Shown one piece after another: positions 44,565 to 54,143 of a stretch of DNA of 64,000 nucleotides. The notes under the pieces were generated by a model. The model was not told where the DNA came from and ran no database searches. It saw nothing but the letters and a program-made list of their open reading frames with translations. The stretch lies in contig NZ_JASZYT010000001.1 of NCBI RefSeq assembly GCF_030316765.1, forward strand, positions 1-64,000. The letters are read 5' to 3'. Position numbers and translations under genes: made by a program. Source of the stretch: Variovorax saccharolyticus (GTDB lineage Bacteria; Pseudomonadota; Gammaproteobacteria; Burkholderiales; Burkholderiaceae_C). Within the stretch, counting starts at the first letter, position 1. Every line of letters begins with the position of its first letter.

Positions 44565-47452
44565 ACGCACCGGCGAAGCTTTCCGAACTGATGCCGCAGA
44601 CCGTCGCGTTCACGCTCGACGGCCGAGCCGTCGAGGCCTTCGAGGGCGAGACCATCTTCAAGGCGGCCGAGAGGCACGGCGTCGAGATCCCGCACCTGTG
44701 CTACACCGACGGCCTGCGCCCCGACGGCAACTGCCGCGCCTGCGTGGTCGAGATCGACGGCGAGCGCACCCTGGCGCCGAGCTGCTGCCGCAGCGTGACG
44801 GCTGGCATGAAGGTGCAGGCGGCCAGCGAGCGCGCCCGCAAGAGCCAGAAGATGGTGGTCGAGATGCTGCTGTCCGACATGCCCGAGCAGGGCTACAAAT
44901 GGATCGGCGACGACGCTTCCCGCCCGCATGGCGAGTTGAGCGAGTGGGCGGCCCGGCTCGACGTCGCCGTGCGCCCCGAGCTCAAGGCGCTACGCCGCGA
45001 ACAGCCCTCGGCCGACGTCTCGCACCCCGCGATGGCGGTCAATCTCGATGCCTGCATCCAGTGCAACCGCTGCGTGCGCGCCTGCCGCGAAGAGCAGGTC
45101 AACGATGTGATCGGCTATGCGATGCGCGGCGAGCACTCGAAGATCGTCTTCGACCTCGACGACCCGATGGGCGAGAGCACCTGCGTGGCCTGCGGCGAAT
45201 GCGTGCAGGCCTGCCCGACCGGCGCGCTGATGCCCAAGAGCCACGTCGGCTCGCAGCAGGTCGACCGCAAGGTCGATTCGGTGTGCCCCTTCTGCGGCGT
45301 CGGCTGCCTGCTCACCTACAACGTCAAGGACGAGAAGATCGTCAGCGTCGACGGCCGCGACGGGCCGGCCAACCATGGCCGGCTGTGCGTCAAGGGCCGC
45401 TTCGGCTTCGACTATGCGCACCACCCGCAGCGCCTGACCAAGCCGCTGATCCGCAAGCCCGGCTTTCCGAAGGACTTCGACCAGGCGCCGCGCCCGGGGG
45501 ACTGGAGCGAGGCCTTCCGCGAGGCGAGCTGGGAAGAGGCGCTGGCGTTGACGGCAGGCAAGCTCAAGGACCTGCGCGACACGCACGGCAAGAAGTCGCT
45601 GGCCGGCTTCGGCTCCGCCAAGGGCAGCAACGAGGAAGCCTATCTGTTCCAGAAGCTGGTGCGCACCGGCTTCGGCAGCAACAACGTCGACCACTGCACG
45701 CGCCTGTGCCATGCGTCGAGCGTCGCGGCGCTGCTGGAAGGCGTTGGCTCCGGCGCGGTGAGCAACCCGGTCAACGACGTCGAGCACGCCGAACTGATCT
45801 TCATCATCGGCTCCAACCCGACCGCGAACCACCCGGTGGCCGCGACCTGGATGAAGAATGCCGCCAAGCGCGGTGCCAAGATCGTGCTGGCCGACCCCCG
45901 CCGCACCGACATCAGCCGGCATGCCTGGCGCACGCTGCAGTTCAAGGCCGACACCGATGTCGCGATGCTCAATGCGCTGATCCACGCGGTGATCGACGAG
46001 GGCCTGGTGGACGAGGCCTTCATCCGCGACCGCGCCAGCAATTTCGAGGCCCTGCGCGAGAACGTGAAGGGCTACAGCCCCGAGGCGATGGCGCCGATCT
46101 GCGGCGTGCCCGCGGAGACGCTGCGCGAGGTGGCGCGCGCCTTCGCCAGCGCCAAGGGCGCGATGGTGCTGTGGGGCATGGGCGTCAGCCAGCACGTGCA
46201 CGGCACCGACAACGCGCGCTGCCTGATCGCGCTGGTCACGGTCACGGGCCAGATCGGCAAGCCGGGCTCGGGCCTGCATCCGCTGCGCGGCCAGAACAAC
46301 GTGCAAGGCGCCAGCGATGCGGGGCTGATCCCGATGATGTTCCCCAACTACCAGCGCGTGGACAACGCCGGCGCGCACGCCTGGTTCGAGAACTTCTGGG
46401 GTGTGCCGCTCGACGAGAAGCCGGGCTACACGGTGGTCGAGATCATGCACAAGGCGCTGGCGCCCGACGACGATCCGCACAAGGTCCGCGGCATGTACAT
46501 CATGGGCGAGAACCCGGCCATGAGCGACCCCGACCTGAACCATGCGCGGCATGCGCTGGCGAGCCTCGAGCATCTCGTGGTGCAGGACATCTTCATGACC
46601 GAGACCGCCTGGCTGGCCGATGTCGTGCTGCCGGCCAGCGCCTGGCCCGAGAAGACCGGCACCGTGAGCAATACCGACCGCATGGTGCAGCTCGGCCAGC
46701 GGGCGCTGAACCCGCCCGGCGACGCGAAGCCGGATCTCTGGATCATCCAGCAGATCGCTCAGCGCATGGGCCTCGACTGGCGCTACGAAGGCGAGGAGTC
46801 CGGGGTCGCCGCGGTCTACGAGGAGATGCGCCAGGCCATGCACGCAGCGATCAGCGGCATCAGCTGGGAGCGCCTGCAGCGCGAGTCGAGCGTGACCTAT
46901 CCCTGCCTCGATGCCGACGATCCGGGCCAGCCGATCGTCTTCATCGACAACTTCCCGACCGCCGACGGCCGCGTGAAGCTGGTGCCGGCCGACATCATTC
47001 CGGCCGCCGAGCGGCCCGATGCCGACTATCCCTTCGTGCTGATCACCGGGCGCCAGCTCGAGCACTGGCACACCGGCAGCATGACGCGCCGCGCCAGCGT
47101 TCTCGATGCGATCGAGCCGATGGCCACGGCCTCGATGTGCCAGGGCGACCTGCAGTCGCTGGGCCTGGAGGCGGGCGACGTGATCACGATCCGCTCGCGA
47201 CGGGGCGAGGTCGCGATCCACGTGCGGCGCGACGACGGCACGCCCGCAGGTGCGGTGTTCGTGCCGTTCGCGTACTACGAGGCGGCCGCCAACCTGATGA
47301 CCAACGCGGCGCTCGATCCCTTCGGCAAGATCCCGGAGTTCAAGTACTGCGCGGTGCAGATCCGGCGCGGTGGCGCGCCGGTGGCGGCGGCCGGCTACGG
47401 CAGCGGTGCGACAGGCGACAATGCGCGCCTGCCATGGACAGTCTCGACCTGA
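44561..47452 (+). CDS. fdsA: NAD-dependent formate dehydrogenase alpha subunit (FdsA/Fdh1A)
   Basis: A 963-residue soluble molybdo- or tungsto-enzyme oxidising formate to CO2. An N-terminal 2Fe-2S domain (CYTDGLRPDGNCRACV), a His-Cys cluster, two 4Fe-4S motifs (CIQCNRCVRAC and CVACGECVQAC) and a further CPFCGVGC precede the bis-MGD domains. The metal ligand is Cys383 in TRLCHASS, not selenocysteine. It starts at ATG 44561, overlapping the beta gene. The cofactor metal (Mo or W) cannot be read from sequence. No FdsC or FdsD follows; a LysR gene overlaps its end. Confidence 0.96.
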   Translation: MNAPAKLSELMPQTVAFTLDGRAVEAFEGETIFKAAERHGVEIPHLCYTDGLRPDGNCRACVVEIDGERTLAPSCCRSVTAGMKVQAASERARKSQKMVVEMLLSDMPEQGYKWIGDDASRPHGELSEWAARLDVAVRPELKALRREQPSADVSHPAMAVNLDACIQCNRCVRACREEQVNDVIGYAMRGEHSKIVFDLDDPMGESTCVACGECVQACPTGALMPKSHVGSQQVDRKVDSVCPFCGVGCLLTYNVKDEKIVSVDGRDGPANHGRLCVKGRFGFDYAHHPQRLTKPLIRKPGFPKDFDQAPRPGDWSEAFREASWEEALALTAGKLKDLRDTHGKKSLAGFGSAKGSNEEAYLFQKLVRTGFGSNNVDHCTRLCHASSVAALLEGVGSGAVSNPVNDVEHAELIFIIGSNPTANHPVAATWMKNAAKRGAKIVLADPRRTDISRHAWRTLQFKADTDVAMLNALIHAVIDEGLVDEAFIRDRASNFEALRENVKGYSPEAMAPICGVPAETLREVARAFASAKGAMVLWGMGVSQHVHGTDNARCLIALVTVTGQIGKPGSGLHPLRGQNNVQGASDAGLIPMMFPNYQRVDNAGAHAWFENFWGVPLDEKPGYTVVEIMHKALAPDDDPHKVRGMYIMGENPAMSDPDLNHARHALASLEHLVVQDIFMTETAWLADVVLPASAWPEKTGTVSNTDRMVQLGQRALNPPGDAKPDLWIIQQIAQRMGLDWRYEGEESGVAAVYEEMRQAMHAAISGISWERLQRESSVTYPCLDADDPGQPIVFIDNFPTADGRVKLVPADIIPAAERPDADYPFVLITGRQLEHWHTGSMTRRASVLDAIEPMATASMCQGDLQSLGLEAGDVITIRSRRGEVAIHVRRDDGTPAGAVFVPFAYYEAAANLMTNAALDPFGKIPEFKYCAVQIRRGGAPVAAAGYGSGATGDNARLPWTVST

Positions 47453-48336
47453 TCAGAACCTTCCGCGAGGTCGCCTCGCACGGCAGCTTCTCGCGCGCCG
47501 CCACCAAGCTCGACGTCTCCAAGGCGACGGTGAGCAAGTACATCGCTGAGCTCGAGACGCGGCTCGGCGTGCGGCTGCTCAACCGCTCGACGCGCGCGGT
47601 CAGCCTGACCGATGCCGGCGCGCTGCTGCTCGAACGCAGCAAGCCGATGATGGAGATGTTCGAGCTGACCCAGGCCGAGGTCCAGGAACACGCGAACCAT
47701 CCCACCGGACGGCTTCGCATCTCGGCGCCGCTGGGCTCGGGGCAGGGCGACCTGCCCAAGCTGCTCGGCCAGTTCATGGGCCACTATCCCGACGTCTGCG
47801 TCAGCCTGCAGTTGACCAACCGTCCGATCGACATGGCGGAGGATGCGATCGACCTGGCGCTGCATTTCGGCCCGATCGAGGACGAGAACCTGATCGTGCG
47901 CAAGCTGGCGCGCCGCGATCTGGTGGTGTGCGCCTCGCCGCTCTACTGGAAGAAGCACGGCAAGCCGGCCCATCCGCGCGAGCTGGCCGGCCATGACGCG
48001 CTGACCCAGTCGCGCCTGGGCTCGCATCCGGCATGGCGCTTTGAGGTCGACGGCCAGCCCTTCGATGTCGAGGTCAGGAGCCGCATGGATGCGACCGAGG
48101 CGGCCCCGCTGATCGAGATCGCGCTGCAGGGCTTCGGCGTGATCTACATGCCCGAGATGCTGGTGCAGCCGCACGTCGACCACGGCGAACTGGTGCCGGT
48201 GCTGCAGGACTACGTGCGCAGCGACATGTGGCTGTCGGCCGCCTACCTGCAGCGGCGCCACAACAGCGCCGCCCTGCGGGCCCTGCTCGACTTCCTCGAG
48301 TCGCGCTTCGGCGGGCGGGGCAAGACCAGGGGCTGA
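47434..48336 (+). CDS. LysR family transcriptional regulator
   Basis: A 300-residue LysR-type regulator. Its helix-turn-helix (FSRAATKLDVSKATVSKYI) begins near 19 and the effector domain near 90. It begins 19 bases inside the end of fdsA, so it may be co-transcribed with it. The wide CrgA-like subgroup to which it seems to belong does not reveal a target. It is probably not the main FDH regulator, given the LysR gene at 41658. Confidence 0.9.
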   Translation: MDSLDLIRTFREVASHGSFSRAATKLDVSKATVSKYIAELETRLGVRLLNRSTRAVSLTDAGALLLERSKPMMEMFELTQAEVQEHANHPTGRLRISAPLGSGQGDLPKLLGQFMGHYPDVCVSLQLTNRPIDMAEDAIDLALHFGPIEDENLIVRKLARRDLVVCASPLYWKKHGKPAHPRELAGHDALTQSRLGSHPAWRFEVDGQPFDVEVRSRMDATEAAPLIEIALQGFGVIYMPEMLVQPHVDHGELVPVLQDYVRSDMWLSAAYLQRRHNSAALRALLDFLESRFGGRGKTRG

Positions 48337-48420
48337 GGGCGGCGCTTGCCCTCTGCCGCGCGCGGCTTCCGGCCGCTAGGATGTGCCTGCTTCGGAAACT
48401 CGACAACAAGGAGACATCCC

Positions 48421-49620
48421 ATGCGCATCCGCCCTCGATTCCCTCTCGCCCTGGCCGTGCTTTGCGGCATCGCCGTGCTGTCCGGCTGTGCCGGGCCTCA
48501 GTCTGCGCCGGGCCAGCGCCAGTTGATGCTGGTCGCCAACGACGAGAAGCAATCGTGGAACGACGCCGGCGCGGTGCAGCTCGGCGCGCCCGGGCGCGAC
48601 AGCGTCCAGGTGCTGGACATCGGCAGCGACCCGCTCGCGCCGCGCGTGGTCGGCACGCTGGCGATGGACAACACGATCGCGGGCCCGCCGACCAACCTCG
48701 CGATCACGGCCGACGAGAAGCTCGCCCTGGTCGCCAACTCGGTCAACGTGGTCGAGGAGAACGGCGTGCGCAGGCAGGTGCCCGACAACCGCCTGTTCGT
48801 GATCGACCTCACGGCCACTCCGCCGAAGCTGATCGATACCCTCGCGGTCGGCAAGCAGCCCTCGGGCCTGTCGATCAACCGTGCCGGCACCCTGGCGCTG
48901 GTCGCCAATCGGGCCGACAACTCCATCAGCGTGCTGCGCATCGCGGGCCAGAAGGTGACGCTGATCGACACCGTGGCGATCGGCGAGTCGGTCGCGCACG
49001 TGCGCTTCACCCCGGATGGCCGCTGGGCGCTCGCGGCCAAGTTCCCGAACCACAAGATCGCGCTGCTCGATGTCGACGGCGAGAAGGTCAGCTACAACAA
49101 GGTCGACCTCGCGGCCGGGCTCTGGCCCTACAACGTCGACGTCACGCCCGACGGCAAGCTGGCGCTGACCTCCGACAACGGCAACTCGGGCGCGTCCGAC
49201 GGCCAAGTCGACACCGTCAGCGTGATCGACCTGGAGGCCTCGCCGCCGCGCGTCATCGACAAGGTGGTGGTCGGCGACGGGCCCGAAGGGCTGGCGGTCA
49301 GCCCGACCGGCAAGCTGGCGGTCGCGGTGCTGCTGCGCGGCAGCAATGCGGCCAAGAACGCCTACTTCTACAACCGCAACGGCTCGGTCGTGGCGCTGCG
49401 GATCGACGGCAAGAAGGTCACGCGCAGCAACGAGGTCGTGGTGCGCGGCCTGCCCGAAGGCGCGGTCTTCAGTGCCGACGGCAAGTACCTCTACGTCGGC
49501 AATTTCATCGACCAGGACATCTCGATCCTGCGCGTCGAGGGCGACACGCTGGTCGACACCGGCAAGACCTTCCGCCTGGCCGGGCATCCGGCGGCGATGC
49601 GGGGCCGCGTCACCCATTGA
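48421..49620 (+). CDS. YncE-like beta-propeller lipoprotein
   Basis: A 399-residue protein with signal peptide and lipobox LSGC near 21. The rest is a seven-bladed-type propeller with repeats such as GKQPSGLSINRAGTLALVAN, FTPDGRWALAAKFPNHKIAL and GLPEGAVFSADGKYLYVGNF. Relatives (YncE, surface layer propellers) may bind proteins or DNA; the function is unknown. The ribosome site AAGGAG lies upstream. It separates the first formate dehydrogenase block from the second. Confidence 0.88.
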   Translation: MRIRPRFPLALAVLCGIAVLSGCAGPQSAPGQRQLMLVANDEKQSWNDAGAVQLGAPGRDSVQVLDIGSDPLAPRVVGTLAMDNTIAGPPTNLAITADEKLALVANSVNVVEENGVRRQVPDNRLFVIDLTATPPKLIDTLAVGKQPSGLSINRAGTLALVANRADNSISVLRIAGQKVTLIDTVAIGESVAHVRFTPDGRWALAAKFPNHKIALLDVDGEKVSYNKVDLAAGLWPYNVDVTPDGKLALTSDNGNSGASDGQVDTVSVIDLEASPPRVIDKVVVGDGPEGLAVSPTGKLAVAVLLRGSNAAKNAYFYNRNGSVVALRIDGKKVTRSNEVVVRGLPEGAVFSADGKYLYVGNFIDQDISILRVEGDTLVDTGKTFRLAGHPAAMRGRVTH

Positions 49621-49765
49621 AGGCGGGCGGGCGAAACCGGCCCGTATGCCAACAGTTGCCACCCCTGAAACGAACAGGAATGGATTAACCCTTCTGTTTC
49701 CTACTTTCGAAGGGAGCCTCGGATCCTAAGCTTCATGCCAGTCCAATGAACTACAGGAACGGGGT

Positions 49766-50176
49766 ATGGCAAGACTGATCATCCTGGCTCGCAACAGCAG
49801 CGTGCGGCAGGTCAACATCGCAGGTCCGATCACGACCATCGGGCGGTCCGGCAGCAACAGCGTGTGCATCGACAGCCAGCGCGTGAGCCGGCACCACGCC
49901 GCCATCGAGTGGACCGGCGACAGCTACCTGCTGACCGACATGGGCAGCCGCAACGGCACCTACGTCAATAACCAGAAAGTCAGGGCACACGCCCTGGCCA
50001 ATGGCGACGCGATCACGGTCGGCGATTGCCAGCTTCGCTTTCTCTACAGCCGCATGCTGCCGCCAATCGATGCGCTGCGGCTCATGACCCGGCCGGGCGA
50101 GCTGCTGGAAGTGGACGGGCAGATGGCGCGCAGCGCCGTCCGGCGCCTGCCCGAACGCCGCGTGTTCGCGCGCTGA
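49766..50176 (+). CDS. Stand-alone FHA-domain protein
   Basis: A 136-residue cytosolic protein. The FHA domain covers about 5-95 with GRSGSNSVCID, SRHHA and DMGSRNGTYVNNQ, the residues that grip phosphothreonine. The last 35 residues are a short basic tail. Its kinase partner is not in the window. It is convergent with the GAF-like gene. Confidence 0.93.
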   Translation: MARLIILARNSSVRQVNIAGPITTIGRSGSNSVCIDSQRVSRHHAAIEWTGDSYLLTDMGSRNGTYVNNQKVRAHALANGDAITVGDCQLRFLYSRMLPPIDALRLMTRPGELLEVDGQMARSAVRRLPERRVFAR

Positions 50177-50191
50177 GCGCGGGAACACGGC

Positions 50192-50749
50192 TCAGGCGTA
50201 GTGGGCGGCTGCCGGCCGGCTGTGCGATGCCGGGGCCAGCGCGGACATGGGCGTGGACATGGGCGTGGGCGCCTGGGCCGGCACGGCGCTGCGCTGGCGG
50301 CGCTCCGCAATCAGCCGCGCGGTCAGTTGCGCAGCCATTTCGAGCTTCTTGAGGTCGCGTGCCTCCAGCGCCGGATCGGGATTGAAGCTGAAAGAGTAGA
50401 AGGTGCCGTAGATCGCGCCATTGGCCAGCACCACCGGCGCACTCAGGTAGCAGCCCGCGGGCACCTGGGCGCGCAGCACCTGCTTGCAGAAAGCCAGCTC
50501 CAGCGGCTCGGCCTGCTCGTCGATGAACTGCGCGCGCTCCGAGGGTTGCCGGCGGTGCGAGACCTGGCGGCCGTCGGCGAATTCGCAAGCGAAGGCGGCC
50601 TCCATGCCGTGCTGGTCGCGCAGCAGCCTGAGCACCTGGTGCACGGACGGGTCGAGCAGCGGGTCGCTCATGTCCGGGGTCGCCATCAGGAGTTCGGACA
50701 CGGTCACCTCGAGGGCCTCGAGTTCGTGATGGTGTTCGTAGTAGCTCAT
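50192..50749 (-). CDS. GAF-like domain protein
   Basis: A 185-residue protein. The middle (about 30-150) looks like a GAF domain: LLRDQHGMEAAFACEFADGR, LAFCKQVLRAQVPAGCYLSA and NGAIYGTFYSFSFNPD. The Ala/Pro/Ser-rich tail (about 155-185) is low complexity. The start is ATG 50749. Such domains often bind small ligands or dimerise; no output domain is present, so the role is unknown. The 182-bp gap to the DUF3305 gene is divergent and likely holds promoters. Confidence 0.8.
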   Translation of the reverse strand: MSYYEHHHELEALEVTVSELLMATPDMSDPLLDPSVHQVLRLLRDQHGMEAAFACEFADGRQVSHRRQPSERAQFIDEQAEPLELAFCKQVLRAQVPAGCYLSAPVVLANGAIYGTFYSFSFNPDPALEARDLKKLEMAAQLTARLIAERRQRSAVPAQAPTPMSTPMSALAPASHSRPAAAHYA

Positions 50750-50931
50750 GCGGGTCTCCGGTGGAATGAGTCCATTGAAGCGCAGAAAACCGGCATTTCT
50801 CAAAAATGAGAACTAAGGTTTCCTTTTTGTGCGGACCTTTGTCACGAAATGCGGCCGCGGCGTGCTTCCGAGGCCGAAGCTGCAAACACGCGACGGCTGT
50901 GGGTGCTCCGGCATCGGCTATCGTCGCCCGC

Positions 50932-51516
50932 ATGGCGAACCCTGAAACCAACGCTGCCCCGAACCTGCCGACGCTCGACGTCGCGGTCGTGATGCGGCGC
51001 GAACGGCTTCACGGCCCATCGAGCCATTGGCAGCCCTGGCGCTGGACGCTCGATTCGGTGGTTCCGGACGAACCCGGCTTCGGCACCGCGCCGCGGCTGT
51101 TGCGCGACGACCAGGGCGAGCAGAGCTGGCTGCATCCGGGCTTCAAGGTCGAGCTGTTCCGCGACGAGGCCGAGGGCTACCACCTCAACGCGACCACGCC
51201 GGCGCCGTGCTGGTTCGTGCTCTGGCGCATGGAGGAGGAAGCGACCCTGGGCCCGGAGCCGATCCCCCGCCCGGTGGTCGTGACGCTGAGCTACTACGAG
51301 GCCGGCCGCTGGCTCGACGCGCAGGAGATCGTCGAACAGGTGCCGGCGCCCGCCGAGGTGCTCGATTGGCTGCGGGCCTTCGTCCAGGAGCACTACGTGG
51401 TCGAACCCAAGAAGCGCAAGCGGCCCGAGAGCTTCCGGCCGCTGGTCGACCGCTTCGGCAACGCGGCGAGCGTCTCCACTGAGAAGAAACGGGGCAGGGG
51501 GGCCGGTGATGTCTGA
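50932..51516 (+). CDS. DUF3305 domain protein of the formate dehydrogenase cluster
   Basis: A 194-residue soluble protein. DUF3305 signatures are VVMRRERLHGPSSHWQPWRW near 20, LFRDEAEGYHLN and VVVTLSYYEAGRWLDAQE near 120. The family occurs beside periplasmic formate dehydrogenase genes and has no known activity. I chose ATG 50932 with the family start in view. Its stop overlaps the DUF3306 gene by 8 bases, and both precede the polyferredoxin. Confidence 0.88.
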   Translation: MANPETNAAPNLPTLDVAVVMRRERLHGPSSHWQPWRWTLDSVVPDEPGFGTAPRLLRDDQGEQSWLHPGFKVELFRDEAEGYHLNATTPAPCWFVLWRMEEEATLGPEPIPRPVVVTLSYYEAGRWLDAQEIVEQVPAPAEVLDWLRAFVQEHYVVEPKKRKRPESFRPLVDRFGNAASVSTEKKRGRGAGDV

Positions 51517-52105
51517 CGGTTTTTTCGATCGCTGGTCCAGGCGTAAACAGCAGGTACGTGCCGGAGGCGAGGTGCCCGCGGAGCCGGCGCTGAAGGCCGA
51601 GCCCGAACTGCCCGAACTGCACGAGGTCGCTGCGACGCCCGAATCGGTGCCTGCACCGCCCGCCGAGGCACCACCGCCGCTCACCTTGGCCGACGCCGAG
51701 GCGCTCGGCATCGATTCGGACTTCAAGCCCTTCGTTGCCGAGGGGGTGGCGCCGGAGGTCAAGAACGCCGCCTTCCGCAAGCTCTTTGCCGATCCGCACT
51801 TCAATGTGATGGACGGGCTCGACATCTACATCGACGACTACGCCAAGCCCTCGCCCCTGCCCGACAGCGTGCTGCGCCAGATGGCGAGCGCGAAGTTTTT
51901 GAAGCTCTTCGAGGAAGACCCCCAAGAAACTCCCGTGAACGATGGATTGGCCGACGTGGCACAGTCCGATCCAGGAGACCTCCCCAGCCCGCCGGTTGCC
52001 GATGCGCAACCAGCCAGCCAACCGACCGATGACCACCACGCTGATCTGCGACTGCAACCAGACGATGCCCCTCGAGCCGAAGACGCTCGGGACCGCACTG
52101 GCTGA
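51509..52105 (+). CDS. DUF3306 domain protein of the formate dehydrogenase cluster
   Basis: A 198-residue protein beginning MSDGFFDRWSRRKQQVRAGG, the usual DUF3306 start. The conserved block SDFKPFVAEGVAPEVKNAAF and LYIDDYAKPSP-type region (DIYIDDYAKPSPLPDSV) follows, then an acidic, Pro/Ala-rich tail. Function unknown. It overlaps the previous gene by 8 bases and the polyferredoxin gene by about 77 bases. Confidence 0.87.
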   Translation: MSDGFFDRWSRRKQQVRAGGEVPAEPALKAEPELPELHEVAATPESVPAPPAEAPPPLTLADAEALGIDSDFKPFVAEGVAPEVKNAAFRKLFADPHFNVMDGLDIYIDDYAKPSPLPDSVLRQMASAKFLKLFEEDPQETPVNDGLADVAQSDPGDLPSPPVADAQPASQPTDDHHADLRLQPDDAPRAEDARDRTG

Positions 52106-54143
52106 AACCCTTCCCCTTCATTCCGCCCTGTGCCGCCGCGAGGCGGCTTCCTTCCAGCGTGCCATCCAGTCCGGCGACGAGGTGGTCGTGGCCTGCACCC
52201 AGGAGAAGCGCCTGTTCGGCGAACTGGCCGAGCAGACGCCAGCCGCCACGTCGCCAATCCATTTCGTCAACATCCGCGAAACCGGCGGCTGGAGCCGCGA
52301 CGCCCGCAGCGCGATGCCGAAGATCGCGGCGCTGCTGGCGGCCGCCCGCCTGCCCGAGCCGGACCCGGTCGCCACGGTGAGCTATGCGAGCCAGGGCCGG
52401 CTGCTGATCATCGGCGCCCTCGACGAGGCCGAGAGGGCGGCCGCGCTGGTCGGCGACAGCCTCGAGGTCGCGATCCTCTCCCAGGGCCCGGGTGCGCTCG
52501 GCGGCGCCCAGGAGCGGCGCTGGCCGGTGCTCGCCGGCCGCCTCGAGTCGCTGGCCGGCTGGCTCGGCGCCTTCGAGCTGCGATGGACGCGAGACAACCC
52601 CATCGACCTCGACCTGTGCACGCGCTGCAACGCCTGCGTCGCGGCCTGTCCCGAGCAGGCCATCGGGCTCGACTACCAGATCGACCTCGGCAAGTGCAGC
52701 GGCCATCGCGACTGCGAGCGGGCCTGCAGCGTGGCCGGCGCGATCCGCTTCGACCGGACCCCGGAGCGCCTCGAGGGTGCCTTCGACCTGGTGCTCGACC
52801 TCGGGGCCGCGCCGGCCATCGACTGGCACGCGCCGCCGCAGGGCTACTTCCACGTGCCCGGCGGGCTGGCGCACGCCAGCGGCCTGCAGACGCTGCTGCG
52901 GTTGCGCGACATGGTGGGCGAATTCGAGAAGCCGAAGTTCTTCGACTACAAGCAGAAGCTCTGCGCCCACAGCCGCAACGAGGTGGTCGGCTGCAATGCC
53001 TGCATCGAGGTCTGCTCGGCGCACGCGGTCTCCAGCGACAAGGAGCGCCAGCGCATCGTCGTCAATCCGAACCTCTGTGTCGGCTGCGGCGCCTGCACCA
53101 CCGTGTGCCCGACCGGCGCGCTCGGCTACACCTATCCGCGCGCGCCGCACCAGGGCCTGAAGCTGCGCACGCTGCTGTCCACCTATGCGGCGGCGGGCGG
53201 CCGCGACGCCGCGCTGCTGCTGCACAGCCAGGAGGGCGGCCAGGCGCTGGTCGAGCAACTGGGCCGCCAGGCCCAGCTCGGCCGTGCCCATGGCGTGCCG
53301 GCCCACGTGATCCCGGTCGGACTGTTCCATGCGGCCAGCACCGGCATCGACCTCTGGCTCTCGGCCGTGGCCTTCGGTGCGTCGCAGGTGCTGGTGCTGG
53401 CGACCGGCGAGGAGGCGCCGGGCTACCGGGCAGCGCTCGCCACCCAGATGGAGATCGCCCAGGCGCTGCTGCGTGGGCTGGGTTATGCGGGCACGCACTT
53501 CCGCCTGATCGAGGCCAGCTCGCCGGCGGCGCTCGACGCCGCGCTGGCGGGCCTGCGCGAGACCCGCCAGCAGGTGCCCGGCCAGCCGGCCCGCTTCGCG
53601 GTCGGTGCCGAGAAGCGCAGCACGCTCGAACTCGCGCTCGACCATCTCATGGATGAAGCGCCGGCGCTGCGAGCCCCGGCCGGCGAGCCGCTGGCGATCC
53701 CGCTGCCGACGGGTGCGCCATTCGGCGCCATCGCGGTGAACAAGGACAGCTGCACCCTGTGCCTGGCATGCGTCAGCGCCTGTCCCGCCGGCGCGCTGCA
53801 GGACAACGCGAATGCGCCTCAGCTGCGCTTCATCGAGAAGAACTGCGTGCAGTGCGGCCTGTGCGAAACCACCTGTCCTGAAAACGCGATCTCGCTGGTG
53901 CCGCGGCTGCTCGCGGCGCCCGAGCGCAAGCAGCCGGTGGTTCTGAACGAGGCCAAGCCCTGGGCCTGCATCCGCTGCAGCAAGCCCTTCGGCACGCAGA
54001 AGGCGATCGAGGCGATGCTCGGCAAGCTGGCCGGCCACGCGATGTTCCAGGGCGAGGCGCTGGAGCGCCTCAAGATGTGCAGCGACTGCCGGGTCATCGA
54101 CCTGTACAGCGCATCGAACGAAATGAAGATCACGCCGCTATGA
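52029..54143 (+). CDS. Multi-cluster 4Fe-4S ferredoxin protein of the formate dehydrogenase cluster
   Basis: A 704-residue iron-sulfur protein. I see 4Fe-4S motifs at about residues 197 (CTRCNACVAAC), 322 (CNACIEVC), 350 (CVGCGACTTVC), 575 (CTLCLACVSAC) and 606 (CVQCGLCETTC). Partial motifs CSGHRDCERAC and CIRC/CSDC add to these. No membrane segment is visible, so it is probably cytosolic. The region between about 400 and 530 lacks Cys and may be a structural domain. I chose ATG 52029 (MTTTLICDCNQ); an ATG at 52002 is possible. It could carry electrons to or from FdhA maturation, but that is inference. Confidence 0.9.
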   Translation: MTTTLICDCNQTMPLEPKTLGTALAETLPLHSALCRREAASFQRAIQSGDEVVVACTQEKRLFGELAEQTPAATSPIHFVNIRETGGWSRDARSAMPKIAALLAAARLPEPDPVATVSYASQGRLLIIGALDEAERAAALVGDSLEVAILSQGPGALGGAQERRWPVLAGRLESLAGWLGAFELRWTRDNPIDLDLCTRCNACVAACPEQAIGLDYQIDLGKCSGHRDCERACSVAGAIRFDRTPERLEGAFDLVLDLGAAPAIDWHAPPQGYFHVPGGLAHASGLQTLLRLRDMVGEFEKPKFFDYKQKLCAHSRNEVVGCNACIEVCSAHAVSSDKERQRIVVNPNLCVGCGACTTVCPTGALGYTYPRAPHQGLKLRTLLSTYAAAGGRDAALLLHSQEGGQALVEQLGRQAQLGRAHGVPAHVIPVGLFHAASTGIDLWLSAVAFGASQVLVLATGEEAPGYRAALATQMEIAQALLRGLGYAGTHFRLIEASSPAALDAALAGLRETRQQVPGQPARFAVGAEKRSTLELALDHLMDEAPALRAPAGEPLAIPLPTGAPFGAIAVNKDSCTLCLACVSACPAGALQDNANAPQLRFIEKNCVQCGLCETTCPENAISLVPRLLAAPERKQPVVLNEAKPWACIRCSKPFGTQKAIEAMLGKLAGHAMFQGEALERLKMCSDCRVIDLYSASNEMKITPL

